In this document: positions 1-8,434 of the stretch, in pieces
Position numbering within the stretch: position 1 is the first letter of the stretch
How the letters are laid out: the number at the start of each line of letters is the position of its first letter
DNA from: Kumtagia sp963820075
GTDB lineage: Bacteria > Pseudomonadota > Alphaproteobacteria > Rhizobiales > Rhizobiaceae
Length of the DNA stretch: 64,000 nucleotides
Reading direction: 5' to 3'
Assembly: GCA_963820075.1 (NCBI GenBank)
Contig: CAWFYS010000001.1
Coordinates: forward strand, 147,922 to 211,921
Position numbers and translations under genes: made by a program
Notes under the pieces: generated by a model
The model's input: only the letters and a program-made list of their open reading frames with translations
Told to the model about the DNA's origin: nothing
Databases searched by the model: none

Positions 1-134
1 CCGGCTATTCGATCGGAGAACGCGTGCTGCGCCCCGCGATGGTCGGCATTTCAAAGGGCGGTCTACGCCATCCCGTCAACGATGCGCCCGCCGAACCCGG
101 CCCGATCAACGAAGACGCCGAGAAGGACGCTTGA
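1..134 (+). CDS. grpE: GrpE nucleotide exchange factor, 3' end only
   Basis: The frame entering from the left edge at base 3 reads 43 residues to a TGA at 132-134. It contains GYSIGERVLRPAMVGISKGG, which matches the conserved C-terminal beta-domain motif of GrpE (GYxxxxRxLRPAMVxV). GrpE releases ADP from DnaK in the cytoplasmic Hsp70 cycle. Only the last quarter of the protein is in the window, so start, coiled coil and promoter cannot be judged. The acidic tail after the motif (about 20 residues) is typical of rhizobial GrpE. Confidence 0.9.
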   Translation, partial: GYSIGERVLRPAMVGISKGGLRHPVNDAPAEPGPINEDAEKDA

Positions 135-145
135 CGGGCGGTTCG

Positions 146-246
146 AGCATCGCGCCGAAAAGCGGATCCCGGTTTTCGGCAAAAAGCGATGCGTAAACAG
201 GAAATTAAAGCAAAGTGCCCGATTTCGAGCACGTTGCTTTAATGAA
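146..246. repeat. Dispersed rhizobial intergenic palindrome, copy 1
   Basis: This segment between grpE and the next gene has the layout GCATCGCGCCGAAAAG, a short inverted GGATCCCGGTTTTCGGC, then GCGATGCG and a purine-rich tail ending near GCTTTAAT. A second, diverged copy lies at 20088-20174. The layout resembles small palindromic repeats that are very common between genes in Rhizobiales. It could fold as RNA or act as a terminator for grpE; no function is visible. Confidence 0.6.
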
Positions 247-324
247 TAACGGTGAATAGTGAGTGAAGGGCAGGCTGCGGCATGTGGCAGCTGCCGTTCC
301 CCAGTCGCTGTTCACCGTTGGACC

Positions 325-957
325 ATGAACCCTTTCGTCTTCCTCGACTATGCCGGTGTGGCCGTGTTCGCGGCAACAGGAGCGCTTGCCGCCTCCCGCA
401 AGCAGCTGGATATCGTCGGCTTCATTTTTCTCGCCAGTTTCACCGGCATCGGCGGAGGAACGTTTCGCGATCTTATTCTGGACGTGCCGGTCTTCTGGAC
501 TCTGGATCAAACCCATTTGCTGGTTTGCGCGGCGGTTGCGATCCTCGTCTTCCTGTCGGCGCATCGGCTGGAGTTGCGCTACAAGCTCCTGCTGTGGCTG
601 GATGCCGTCGGTCTGTCGGCCTACGCCACGCTTGGAGCTTCCAAAGGCATGGCGGCGACCGGCTTGCCGCTCGTCGCGGTGGTCACGGGCATGATGACGG
701 CGACCTTTGGCGGCATTCTGCGCGATTTGCTGGCGGGCGAGCCTTCGGTTCTCCTGCGTCCGGAAATCTACGTCACCGCGGCCATGGCCGGTGCGGCTGC
801 CTTCACGGCCGCCGACCTCGCCGGCCTGCCCGATTTCGCGGCCGCGCTGCTGTCTTTCGCCACGGCTTTCGCCGTACGCGGCGGCGCCTTGAAGTTCGGC
901 TGGAGCATACCGTCCTATCGGCATCTCCCGGGCCGGCGTCCCGAGGATATCCCCTAA
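325..957 (+). CDS. TRIC-type trimeric cation channel family protein (UPF0126, YadS/YicG-like)
   Basis: A 210-residue inner-membrane protein with about seven hydrophobic segments and two GGGTFRD / GGILRDLL motifs, one in each half. These duplicated glycine-rich motifs followed by arginine-aspartate are the hallmark of the bacterial TRIC/UPF0126 family, whose members form trimeric monovalent-cation channels. The length is usual for the family. A GTG at 259 in the same frame would add 22 hydrophilic residues that family members lack, so ATG 325 (MNPFVFLDYAGV) was chosen. It stands alone between grpE and a gene on the opposite strand; the substrate is not predictable. Confidence 0.85.
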   Translation: MNPFVFLDYAGVAVFAATGALAASRKQLDIVGFIFLASFTGIGGGTFRDLILDVPVFWTLDQTHLLVCAAVAILVFLSAHRLELRYKLLLWLDAVGLSAYATLGASKGMAATGLPLVAVVTGMMTATFGGILRDLLAGEPSVLLRPEIYVTAAMAGAAAFTAADLAGLPDFAAALLSFATAFAVRGGALKFGWSIPSYRHLPGRRPEDIP

Positions 958-1048
958 CCAGGCCGAAGGGTGTGCCGGGCGGAGAGGGCGCTCGTAACCC
1001 CAATGCGGAGCTCCACTGACCAAGCCGATGGGAGACGGCGCAGCGGGT

Positions 1049-1753
1049 CTATCGCCCCAGGAACGCCGGCAGGTCGGCCACGGAATCCAGCACGACATCG
1101 GCCAGCTGCGCCAGGCTTTCGCGTGTGCCGGTGCCCGAGAGCACGCCGACGGCCAGTCCGACGCCGCCGGCCCGCGCCATTTGGAGGTCGTGGCGATTGT
1201 CGCCGACCATGGCAATCTGCGACGGCTTCAGTCCGGTGAGGTCGCAAAAGGCATATACGGCGTCCGGCGCCGGCTTGGGGTTGGCAACGCCGTCATATCC
1301 GTAAGCGGCGTCGAACATTTGCGCGACGCCGAGCGCCGCGAGCGTCTTCTCCGCTCCCCCGGTTGAATCGTTGGTGGCGACGCCGAGGCGGAAGCCTGCC
1401 GCGTGAAGTGCGGCGATCGCTTCGCGGCTGCCGGGCAGCGGCACCGACTGCGCCGCGCCTTGCTCGGCGGTGAAGCGGTCGAAGCCGACCGTCATCCTGG
1501 CACGCTCGGCGGCGGGCACCTCCGGATACCAAAGCGCCACGATGTCGGCGTTGGTGCCGGCGGCGAAGACGGAGTTGGCCTTGAAACAGTGATTGGCGAA
1601 ATCGTAGCCGGCGACCTCGAGCAGCGCGTTCGCCTTGCGGCGATCGCCTCCCGCCGCTTGCAGGGCGAGCAGGTCGCCGATGGCGAACCATGTCGCCTGG
1701 AAGTCGACCAACGTCCCGTCCTTGTCGAACAGGATGCCTCGAATGTCGCGCAA
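1049..1753 (-). CDS. HAD-superfamily phosphatase, phosphoglycolate phosphatase-like
   Basis: A cytoplasmic HAD hydrolase of 234 residues. Motif I is FDKDGTLVD close to the N-terminus, motif II is the ATNDST stretch, the conserved lysine lies in NPKPAPD, and the acidic motif IV is MVGDNRHDLQMARAGG. The cap is the helical C1 type expected for Gph-like enzymes. The start is placed at TTG 1753 because GGAGGGG lies about 10 bases upstream; further upstream in-frame codons give a tail unlike the family. It begins 62 bases after the pgi stop on the same strand, so the two are probably co-transcribed. The substrate is inferred only as a small phosphate ester. Confidence 0.82.
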   Translation of the reverse strand: MRDIRGILFDKDGTLVDFQATWFAIGDLLALQAAGGDRRKANALLEVAGYDFANHCFKANSVFAAGTNADIVALWYPEVPAAERARMTVGFDRFTAEQGAAQSVPLPGSREAIAALHAAGFRLGVATNDSTGGAEKTLAALGVAQMFDAAYGYDGVANPKPAPDAVYAFCDLTGLKPSQIAMVGDNRHDLQMARAGGVGLAVGVLSGTGTRESLAQLADVVLDSVADLPAFLGR

Positions 1754-1815
1754 GATGCTGTGCCCCTCCCGAAGCGTCCGCCCGATTCGCGACGCCGCCG
1801 TGTCGCCCGCCGGGC

Positions 1816-3459
1816 TTACCCTTCTCCCCTCAGCCGATGAATATGCGCGACGAGGCCGGCTGTCGAGCCGTCGTTGGCGCTCGCGTCCTTTTTGCCCTCG
1901 ACGACCGGCAGCAGCCCGGTTGCCAGTTCCTTGCCGAGTTCGACGCCCCACTGGTCGAAGGCGTTGATGCCGAAAAGCTGCGCCTCGACGAAGACGCGAT
2001 GTTCGTAGAGCGCGATCAGCCTGCCGAATGTGCGCGGATCGAGGGTCTTGTAGAGGATGGTCATCGAGGGACGGTTGCCGGAAAAGACGCGGTGCGGCGC
2101 GATTTTTTCGACCTCCTCCGCCTTCATGCCCTTGGCCAGCATCTGGCTCTCCGCTTCCTCCAGCGTGCGGCCCTTCATCAGCGCTTCCGACTGCGCCAGA
2201 CAGTTGGCGAGCAGGAGGTCGTGGTGATGCTTCAGTTCCGGTTCGTGGCCTTCGGCCGAGGCCAGGAACTCGACCGGAATGAAGTCGGTGCCCTGGTGCA
2301 GAAGCTGGAAGAAGGCGTGCTGGCCATTGGTGCCGGGTTCGCCCCAGACCAGCGGGCCGGTCGGGGTCGTGACCGCCTTTCCGTCGATCGTCACGCCCTT
2401 GCCGTTCGATTCCATGTCGAGTTGCTGCAGATAGGCGGGCAGGCGCGACAGCCTCTGGTCGTAGGGAATGACGGCCCGGGCCGGATAGCCGCAGACGACG
2501 CGGTGCCAGAAGCCGACAAGACCCAGGATCATCGGAAGATTCTTCGCAACCGGCGCGGTCTGGAAATGCTGGTCCATTTCATGGGCGCCGGCCAGGAACG
2601 CGCGGAAATTGTCGGCGCCGACGGCGATCATGATCGGCAGGCCGATCGCCGACCAGAGCGAATAGCGGCCGCCGACCCAGTCCCAGAAGCCGAAGACCCG
2701 ATCCGGCGCGATGCCGAAGGCCGCGACCTTGTCGAGGGCCGTCGATACGGCGGCGAAGTGTTTGCCCACCGCGTCGGCTCCCAGTGCCGCCGCCAGCCAT
2801 TTGCGCGCGGTCTCGGCATTGGTCATCGTCTCGATGGTGGTGAAGGTTTTCGAAGCGACGATGAACAGCGTCGTTTCGGGGTCGAGCCCCTTCAGCGTGT
2901 CATGCATGTGCGCGCCGTCGACATTGGAAACGTAGTGCGCGCGCGGGCCGTCATGGTAAGGCGCCAGCGCCAGCGTCGCCATGACCGGGCCGAGATCGGA
3001 ACCGCCGATGCCGATGTTGACGACGTCGGCTATCTTCCTGCCAGTCGCGCCGGTCGCGCTGCCGTCGCGCACCGCGTCGGAAAAGCGCCGCAGCGCGTCC
3101 AGAACCGAATGCACTTGCGGCATGACATCCGCGCCGTCCAGCACCACGGACGAACCGGGCGGGTTGCGCAGCGCCGTATGCAGGACCGCGCGATGTTCGG
3201 TGAGATTGATCTTGTCGCCGCAGAACATCGCCTTGCGGCGGGCTTCGACGCCAGCCGCCTCGGCGAGTTCACCCAGAAGACGCATGGTCTCGGCATCGAC
3301 CGCGCATTTGGACCAGTCGAGCAGCAGGTCGCCGTCGGTCCGCGAAAAGGCGGCGAAACGCCCGGGGTCGGCGGCGAAGGCGGCGCGCATGTCGGCGGGT
3401 GCGCGGCCGTGCTGCTCGCGGAGCGCACCGAGCGCGGCGTTGAAGGAAGCGTTTGTCAC
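1816..3459 (-). CDS. pgi: Glucose-6-phosphate isomerase
   Basis: A 547-residue cytoplasmic enzyme interconverting glucose-6-phosphate and fructose-6-phosphate. Both family signatures are present: DWVGGRYSLWSAIG in the middle, and FGINAFDQWGVELGKEL near the C-terminus. The SIS-domain phosphate loop GIGGSDLGP and the VASKTFTTIETMTNA segment are also intact, as is NGQHAFFQLLHQG. The length is normal. Translation starts at GTG 3459, preceded by GGAG about 10 bases upstream; no better ATG exists. A HAD phosphatase gene follows 62 bases downstream. In rhizobia Pgi feeds fructose-6-phosphate to gluconeogenic and polysaccharide routes. Confidence 0.97.
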   Translation of the reverse strand: MTNASFNAALGALREQHGRAPADMRAAFAADPGRFAAFSRTDGDLLLDWSKCAVDAETMRLLGELAEAAGVEARRKAMFCGDKINLTEHRAVLHTALRNPPGSSVVLDGADVMPQVHSVLDALRRFSDAVRDGSATGATGRKIADVVNIGIGGSDLGPVMATLALAPYHDGPRAHYVSNVDGAHMHDTLKGLDPETTLFIVASKTFTTIETMTNAETARKWLAAALGADAVGKHFAAVSTALDKVAAFGIAPDRVFGFWDWVGGRYSLWSAIGLPIMIAVGADNFRAFLAGAHEMDQHFQTAPVAKNLPMILGLVGFWHRVVCGYPARAVIPYDQRLSRLPAYLQQLDMESNGKGVTIDGKAVTTPTGPLVWGEPGTNGQHAFFQLLHQGTDFIPVEFLASAEGHEPELKHHHDLLLANCLAQSEALMKGRTLEEAESQMLAKGMKAEEVEKIAPHRVFSGNRPSMTILYKTLDPRTFGRLIALYEHRVFVEAQLFGINAFDQWGVELGKELATGLLPVVEGKKDASANDGSTAGLVAHIHRLRGEG

Positions 3460-3500
3460 GGCTTTTCTCCAGATTCGGCGTGGGCAAGTCTCCGCTGAGA

Positions 3501-3608
3501 CCTAAGCAGGTTCCGGAAAAGTGTGCCACGGTTTTCCGACAGAAACCTGCGACAAAACAAGAGGCTAAGCAGGCGAAGCGTGGGCGAAGCCACGCAAGTC
3601 TGCTTAGC
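3501..3608 (+). repeat. Dispersed AGCAGGTTTCCG-type intergenic repeat, copy 1
   Basis: The element begins CCTAAGCAGGTTCCGGAAAA, has an inverted GGAAAA/TTTTCC core, and ends in a second hairpin formed by GCGTGGGC and GCCACGC. A near-identical copy in opposite orientation lies at 56734-56839 and a shorter diverged copy at 9265-9345. It lies upstream of pgi and carries no coding frame that is conserved between copies. The role is unknown; it behaves like a non-autonomous palindromic repeat. Confidence 0.7.
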
Positions 3609-3835
3609 ACGGCTTCGGCTCGGCTGAGGACAGGCGGCGGGAAAATTTCAATCGATTTCGCATCTGGCCGGCGAGGAGCGCGGGGCGGACGGGCGCCGTC
3701 GCGATGGCCCAGCTTGTCGGAAGTTATGACGGGGCTGATTGGCAGCGGCTCACGGCTTTTCCGCAGCCTCCCGGAAGCCGCTGGCTCTGTCGAGATGCAT
3801 CACTGGTATAAATTGTAGCAATCAGAAATTTTGAT
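3609..3835. other. Intergenic spacer, no gene seen
   Basis: This is the middle of the roughly 450-base gap between the divergent pgi and MocR genes. No frame here resembles a protein. The left part is GC-rich and the right part turns AT-rich, as expected for the start of a promoter region serving the gene to the right. Confidence 0.5.
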
Positions 3836-3876
3836 TGGCGCAAACTATTGGCCCAAGATTACATTTGCTGGTCCAA
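3836..3876 (+). promoter_or_regulatory. Candidate operator: three direct TGGnnCAA repeats
   Basis: Three direct repeats occur in the AT-rich leader of the MocR-type gene: TGGCGCAA at 3836, TGGCCCAA at 3849 and TGGTCCAA at 3869. The last two are 20 bases apart start to start, about two helical turns. MocR/GntR-type aminotransferase regulators often bind direct repeats in their own or a neighbouring promoter, so this is a plausible autoregulatory site. The assignment is inference from spacing and position only. Confidence 0.35.
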
Positions 3877-3908
3877 AAAGTATGAAGAATCTATTTGAGG
3901 AACGCCCG

Positions 3909-5403
3909 ATGCCCCAGAGAAACGACGCGGCCATTTGGTCCGGCCTTTTCCGCATCTCGGCCGAATCCGGCCAGACCTTGCAGGCGCAGATTCGCCAGGC
4001 GATCGTCGCCGCCATTCTCGACCGCCAGATCGCGGCCTCCATGCCGCTGCCATCCTGCCGCATCCTGGCGGAGAAACTGGGCGTGGCGCGCGGCACCGTG
4101 GTGCTCGCATTCCAGCAACTGGTCGACCAGGGCTTTCTGGTGGCGCGCGAGCGGCGCGGCCATTTCGTCAATCCGGAAGTTCTGGCGACGCCCGCCAAGC
4201 CGCACCAGAAACAGTCCGATCGCGCCAGCGAGGTGGATTGGAAGGCGCTGCGCCGGTTCGCGCCGAGCGAGATGCCGCGGCCGGCCAAGCAGGAAAACTG
4301 GATCAAGTCGTCATATCCATTCATATACGGCCAGTTCGACCCGGCTTTGTTTCCAACCGCCGAATGGCGCGAATGCAATCGCATGGCGCTGGCCGTGCTC
4401 GAGATCCGCAACTGGGCGGCCGATATGGTCGACCGGGACGATCCGCTGCTGATCGAGCAGATCCAGGCACGCCTGCTGCCGCAGGCGCGGCATCTTCGCC
4501 AATCCCGACGAGATCATCGTGACGCTGGGTGCGCAGAACGCGCTTTACATGCTGGCGACGCTGCTGATGACCAAGGGCACCAAGGTGGCCATGGAGGACC
4601 CCGGCTATCCGGACGCGCGCTCGATCTTCCGGCTTGCCGGCGCCGAGATCCGTGCGACCCCGGTGGACCGCTCCGGTCTGGTCACGTCCGCGATCCGTGA
4701 CGACGCCGGTTTCGTCTTCGTCACGCCCAGCCATCAGTGCCCGACCATGGTGCCGCTGTCGGCGGAGCGGCGGCAGGATCTGCTGGCGCGGGCCAGCCGC
4801 AACGACCAGATCATCATCGAGGACGGCTATGACGGCCAGCTCATCGACGAGGCGCCGCAGCAGGCGCTGAAAAGCCTCGACCGGTCCGGACGCGTCATCC
4901 ATGTGGGCTCGATGTCGAAGACGCTCGCGCCGGGGCTGCGCATGGGCTACATCGTGGCTCCCGCCCCGCTCATCGCGGAACTGAGGGCGCTGAGGCGCTT
5001 CATGTACCGCCATCCGCCGGCCAACAACCAGCGCGCGGTAGCGCTGTTCCTCTCGCTCGGCCATCACGAGGCGCTGGTGCGGCGGCTTTCGGCGGCCTTC
5101 GAGGAACGGCGCAAGCGGCTCAGCCAGGCGATCGCGGCATTCCTGCCGGAATGGCGCTCGACGGAATTGGCCGGCGGTACATCGCTGTGGCTCGAAGGGC
5201 CGCGCGGCACCGACGCGCGCGGCCTGGCGGAAGCCGCGGCGGCGCGCAGCGTCATCATCGAGGCCGGCGACCGCTTCTTCGAGCAGACGCCGAAGCCGGC
5301 GCGCTTCATGCGCCTCGGCATTTCGTCGATCGCGCTGCAACATATCGAGCCCGGCATCCGCGAACTCGCCACCGCCGCGGGAAGGCGGCCGGCGGCGGCA
5401 TAG
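3909..5403 (+). pseudogene. MocR-type regulator (GntR HTH + aminotransferase domain), interrupted by a frameshift
   Basis: The first frame starts at ATG 3909 (GAGGA upstream) and encodes a winged helix of GntR type over about 80 residues (LPSCRILAEKLGVARGTVVLAFQQLVDQGF). A linker and the beginning of a fold-type I aminotransferase domain follow, up to EQIQARLLP. The rest of that domain, from RRGIFANPDEIIVTLGAQNALYML through the PLP-lysine region HVGSMSKTLAPGLRMGYI to the C-terminus, continues one frame over until 5403. One extra C near 4482 explains the break. Rejoined, the protein is about 497 residues, normal for MocR regulators. It may be decayed, an assembly error or, less likely, recoded. 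Its position suggests it controlled the adjacent MttB-family gene. Confidence 0.85.
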
Positions 5404-5653
5404 CCGGCGAAATTCCGGCCGGCGCCGGCGCGGGCCGGGGCGATGGCCGGCGATGAAATTATGTCCGCCGGCAAGAGGTGAACCGCGATTACGCTTTGGG
5501 CCAGCCGCGACAATCGTGGACCAAGCAGCGGAAAGAGGGTGGCGCATCCGCGCGAAGCGCCGCCGGAGCATAGTCGCCGAAGAGGACCATTCAGGACGCA
5601 GCCTCGGCCCGCGAATCGGATTGGCCGGCGCGTCCGCTGCAAGGAGACGAACC

Positions 5654-7255
5654 ATGTCGGCGACGGCGGAAATCCGCACCGTGGAGCATGATTCCGAGAC
5701 GGAGGGACGGTCGCGCCGATCCGGCGGCCGCGAGGCGCGGCGCGCGCTGAGGGCGGCGCCGCTTGCCGACGATGTTCGGCCGATCCGCCCGGGTCTGGAA
5801 GGCGGCAGGTACAAGCCGTTGGTCCAGAACGACCTCGAACGCATCAACGAGGCTGTACTGACTCTGCTCGAAAACGTCGGATTCGCCAATGCGATTCCGA
5901 GTTGCATCGAGGTCTGCGCCAGGGCCGGCGCGATAATGGGCGCCGATGGCCGGATGCGTTTTCCGCGCGGCCTCGTCGAGGCGACGGTCAGGAAGGCGGC
6001 GCGCAATTTCACGCTCCACGGCCAGGATCCGAGGCATGACATGCTGATCCAGGGTACGCGCGTCCATTACGGCACCGCGGGGGCGGCCGTCCACCTGGTC
6101 GACGTGGAAAAGCGCGAATATCGCGAATCGCTGCTGCAGGACATCTACGACGCCGCGCGCATCGTCCAGGGGCTCGACAACATTCACTTTTTCCAGCGCC
6201 CCATGGTACCGCGCGATGTGCCCGATCCGCTGCAGATGGACTTCAACACGCTCTATGCCTGCGTCATGGGGACGACGAAGCATGTCGGCACCTCCTTCAC
6301 GGTGCGCGAGAACGTCAAGCCGGCGCTGGAAATGCTGTATGCGATAGCCGGCGGCGAGGAGAATTTCCGCGCGCGGCCGTTCGTGTCCAATTCCAATTGC
6401 TTCGTCGTGCCGCCGATGAAATTCGCCGAGGACGCGTGCGGCGTGCTCGAAGCCTGTGTCGAAGGCGGCATCCCGATCCTGCTGCTCTCGGCGGGGCAGG
6501 CCGGCGCCACCGCGCCCGCCGCGATTGCCGGAGCGGTCGTGCAGGCCGTCGCCGAGGTGCTGGCCGGCCTGGTCTATGTCAATGCGCTCAAGCCCGGCCA
6601 TCCGGCGATTTTCGGCACCTGGCCGTTCGTGTCCGACCTTCGCACCGGTGCGATGTCGGGCGGCTCGGCCGAACAGGCGCTGCTCACTTCGGCCTGCGCG
6701 CAGATGGCGCGGTTTTACGACCTGCCGGGCGGCTCGGCCGCCGGCATGGCCGACTCCAAGCTGCCCGACGTCCAGTCCGGCTTCGAGAAGGGCATCACCA
6801 ATGTGATGGCCGGACTGTCCGGCCTCAACCTGGTTTATGAATTGGCCGGCATGCACGCCTCGCTGCTCGGCTTCTGCCTCGAAAGCCTGATCATCGACAA
6901 CGACATGCTCGGCTACTGCCAGCGCTGCGTGCGCGGCATAGAGGTGACCGACGCCGCGCTCTCCATCGACACGATCGCCGAAGTCTGCCTCAACGGCCCC
7001 GGCCACTATCTCGGCAATGAGCAGACGCTGAGGCTCATGCAGACCGAGTATTTCTACCCCGCCGTCGGCGACCGCTTCTCGCCGAAGGAGTGGAACGAGA
7101 GGGGCAAGCCCGACATACTTGGCCGCGCCATCGCCGAAAAGAAGAAGATCCTGGCCGAGCGGTTTCCGCGCCACGTGCCCAAGGCGCTGGATGACCGGCT
7201 GCGCGCAAAATTCGGCGAGTTGATAAGACTGCCGAGGAGCGGCATGGGGATGTAA
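5654..7255 (+). CDS. Trimethylamine methyltransferase (MttB) superfamily protein, non-pyrrolysine
   Basis: A 533-residue cytoplasmic protein of the MttB/COG5598 family, from a basic N-terminal segment through LENVGFANA, HYGTAGAAVHLVD and PGGSAAGMADSKLPDVQSG to the C-terminal YFYPAVGDRF. The superfamily transfers a methyl group from a quaternary or tertiary amine to a corrinoid protein. The frame has no internal TAG, so this is a pyrrolysine-free member like the glycine betaine methyltransferase MtgB. Start ATG 5654 has AAGGAG upstream. No corrinoid protein or second methyltransferase is encoded nearby, so partners must be elsewhere. It follows the MocR-type gene by 250 bases. The substrate is not determinable here. 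Confidence 0.88.
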   Translation: MSATAEIRTVEHDSETEGRSRRSGGREARRALRAAPLADDVRPIRPGLEGGRYKPLVQNDLERINEAVLTLLENVGFANAIPSCIEVCARAGAIMGADGRMRFPRGLVEATVRKAARNFTLHGQDPRHDMLIQGTRVHYGTAGAAVHLVDVEKREYRESLLQDIYDAARIVQGLDNIHFFQRPMVPRDVPDPLQMDFNTLYACVMGTTKHVGTSFTVRENVKPALEMLYAIAGGEENFRARPFVSNSNCFVVPPMKFAEDACGVLEACVEGGIPILLLSAGQAGATAPAAIAGAVVQAVAEVLAGLVYVNALKPGHPAIFGTWPFVSDLRTGAMSGGSAEQALLTSACAQMARFYDLPGGSAAGMADSKLPDVQSGFEKGITNVMAGLSGLNLVYELAGMHASLLGFCLESLIIDNDMLGYCQRCVRGIEVTDAALSIDTIAEVCLNGPGHYLGNEQTLRLMQTEYFYPAVGDRFSPKEWNERGKPDILGRAIAEKKKILAERFPRHVPKALDDRLRAKFGELIRLPRSGMGM

Positions 7256-7332
7256 TATCAGCGGCCCAAAACGTTGACCGGTGCCGCCCCTCGTCGCCCT
7301 GCCGGGACAAGCCGGAAGTTCGGGAGAATGCG

Positions 7333-8241
7333 ATGACGCTGCAAGGAAAAGTGGCGCTGGTGGCCGGCGCGACGCGCGGCGCCGGACGCGGCATTGCCGT
7401 CGAATTGGGGGCGGCCGGCGCGACGGTCTACGTTACCGGGCGAACGACGCGCGACCGCCAGTCCGAATATGAGCGGCCGGAAACGATCGAGGAGACGGCG
7501 GAGCAGGTTTCGTCAGCCGGCGGCAATGGCATCGCGGTTCGGGTCGATCACCTTGTCTCCAGCGAGGTTCGAGGACTGGTCGAGCGCATCCGCGCCGAGC
7601 AGGGCCGCCTCGATATGCTCGTCAACGACATATGGGGCGGCGAAAAGCTGTTCGAGTGGAACAAGCCGGTGTGGGACCACAACCTTGAAAACGGGCTGCG
7701 TCTGCTGCGGCTCGGCATCGATACGCATCTGATCACCGCGCACCATGCCCTGCCCCTGCTGATCGAGCGTCCGGGCGGGCTGCTGGTCGAGGTGACCGAC
7801 GGCACGGCCGAGTATAATTCCGGCCACTACCGCCTGTCTCCCTTCTACGACCTTGCGAAGACGGCCGCAAACCGCATGGCGTGGGCGCATGCCAAGGATT
7901 TGGCGCCGCATGGCGCGACATCGGTTTCGCTGACCCCGGGCTGGCTGCGCTCGGAAATGATGCTGGAGGCGTTCGGGGTGAGCGAGGCAAACTGGCGCGA
8001 CGCGACGACGAACGTCCCGCATTTCGTGATTTCGGAGACGCCGCGCTTCGTTGGCCGCGCGGTCGCAGCACTTGCCGCCGATCCGGATCGCGAGCGCTGG
8101 AACGGCCAATCGCTCTCCAGCGGCGGACTGGCGCAAGTCTACGGCTTCACCGACCTCGACGGCTCGCGGCCGGATGCGTGGCGCTATATTGTGGAGGTGG
8201 AGGAGGCGGGCAAGCCGGCGGACGCTTCGGGATATCGATGA
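7333..8241 (+). CDS. SDR-family oxidoreductase (DHRS1-like)
   Basis: A 302-residue Rossmann-fold oxidoreductase. The cofactor loop is GATRGAGRGI near residue 12 and the catalytic pair is YDLAK (YxxxK) about residue 177. VNDIWGG replaces the usual NNAG, a feature seen in the DHRS1-like branch. TGRTTR after the second strand suggests preference for NADP(H). The start ATG 7333 follows GGGAG. It lies 77 bases after the MttB-family gene on the same strand, so co-transcription is possible, but no shared pathway is evident. The substrate is unknown. Confidence 0.83.
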   Translation: MTLQGKVALVAGATRGAGRGIAVELGAAGATVYVTGRTTRDRQSEYERPETIEETAEQVSSAGGNGIAVRVDHLVSSEVRGLVERIRAEQGRLDMLVNDIWGGEKLFEWNKPVWDHNLENGLRLLRLGIDTHLITAHHALPLLIERPGGLLVEVTDGTAEYNSGHYRLSPFYDLAKTAANRMAWAHAKDLAPHGATSVSLTPGWLRSEMMLEAFGVSEANWRDATTNVPHFVISETPRFVGRAVAALAADPDRERWNGQSLSSGGLAQVYGFTDLDGSRPDAWRYIVEVEEAGKPADASGYR

Positions 8242-8271
8242 TGCCCGACTGCGGGTGCTGAGCCTCATTTT

Positions 8272-8433
8272 TTAGGCCTTCACCGCCAGATCGTCGCTCA
8301 GGTGGAGCCGTCCGTCGCGCAATTCGGTACGATTGCGCCTGGACAGCAGATCCGACGCACGCCGCAATTCGGGAATCGCCGCGCCCTCCAGCAGCCGGTC
8401 GATCGCCTGACGGAGTGCGGCGGGAAGCTCCAC
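8272..8433 (-). pseudogene. Truncated 5' remnant of an Rsm22-like methyltransferase gene
   Basis: A GTG at 8433 opens 53 residues beginning MELPAALRQAIDRLLEGAAI and ending LSDDLAVKA before TAA. This matches the N-terminal stretch of Rsm22-family (small-ribosomal-subunit methyltransferase-like) proteins, where the sequence normally runs on through a tyrosine into the SAM-binding domain. Here the codon that would be TAC/TAT reads TAA and the remaining roughly 270 residues are missing; the SDR gene ends only 30 bases further. The reading overlaps nothing and follows the YnfA stop by one base, suggesting an old YnfA-Rsm22 operon cut by a deletion. The family call is from memory of the motif. Confidence 0.6.
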
Positions 8434-8434
8434 G

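Noticed and set aside
1690..3498. 602-codon open frame antisense to pgi
   Set aside because: It mirrors the high-GC codon structure of pgi, has no family motifs, and pgi is certain on the other strand.
5654..7255. Pyrrolysine-containing MttB
   Set aside because: There is no in-frame TAG within the coding region and no pyl genes in the window.
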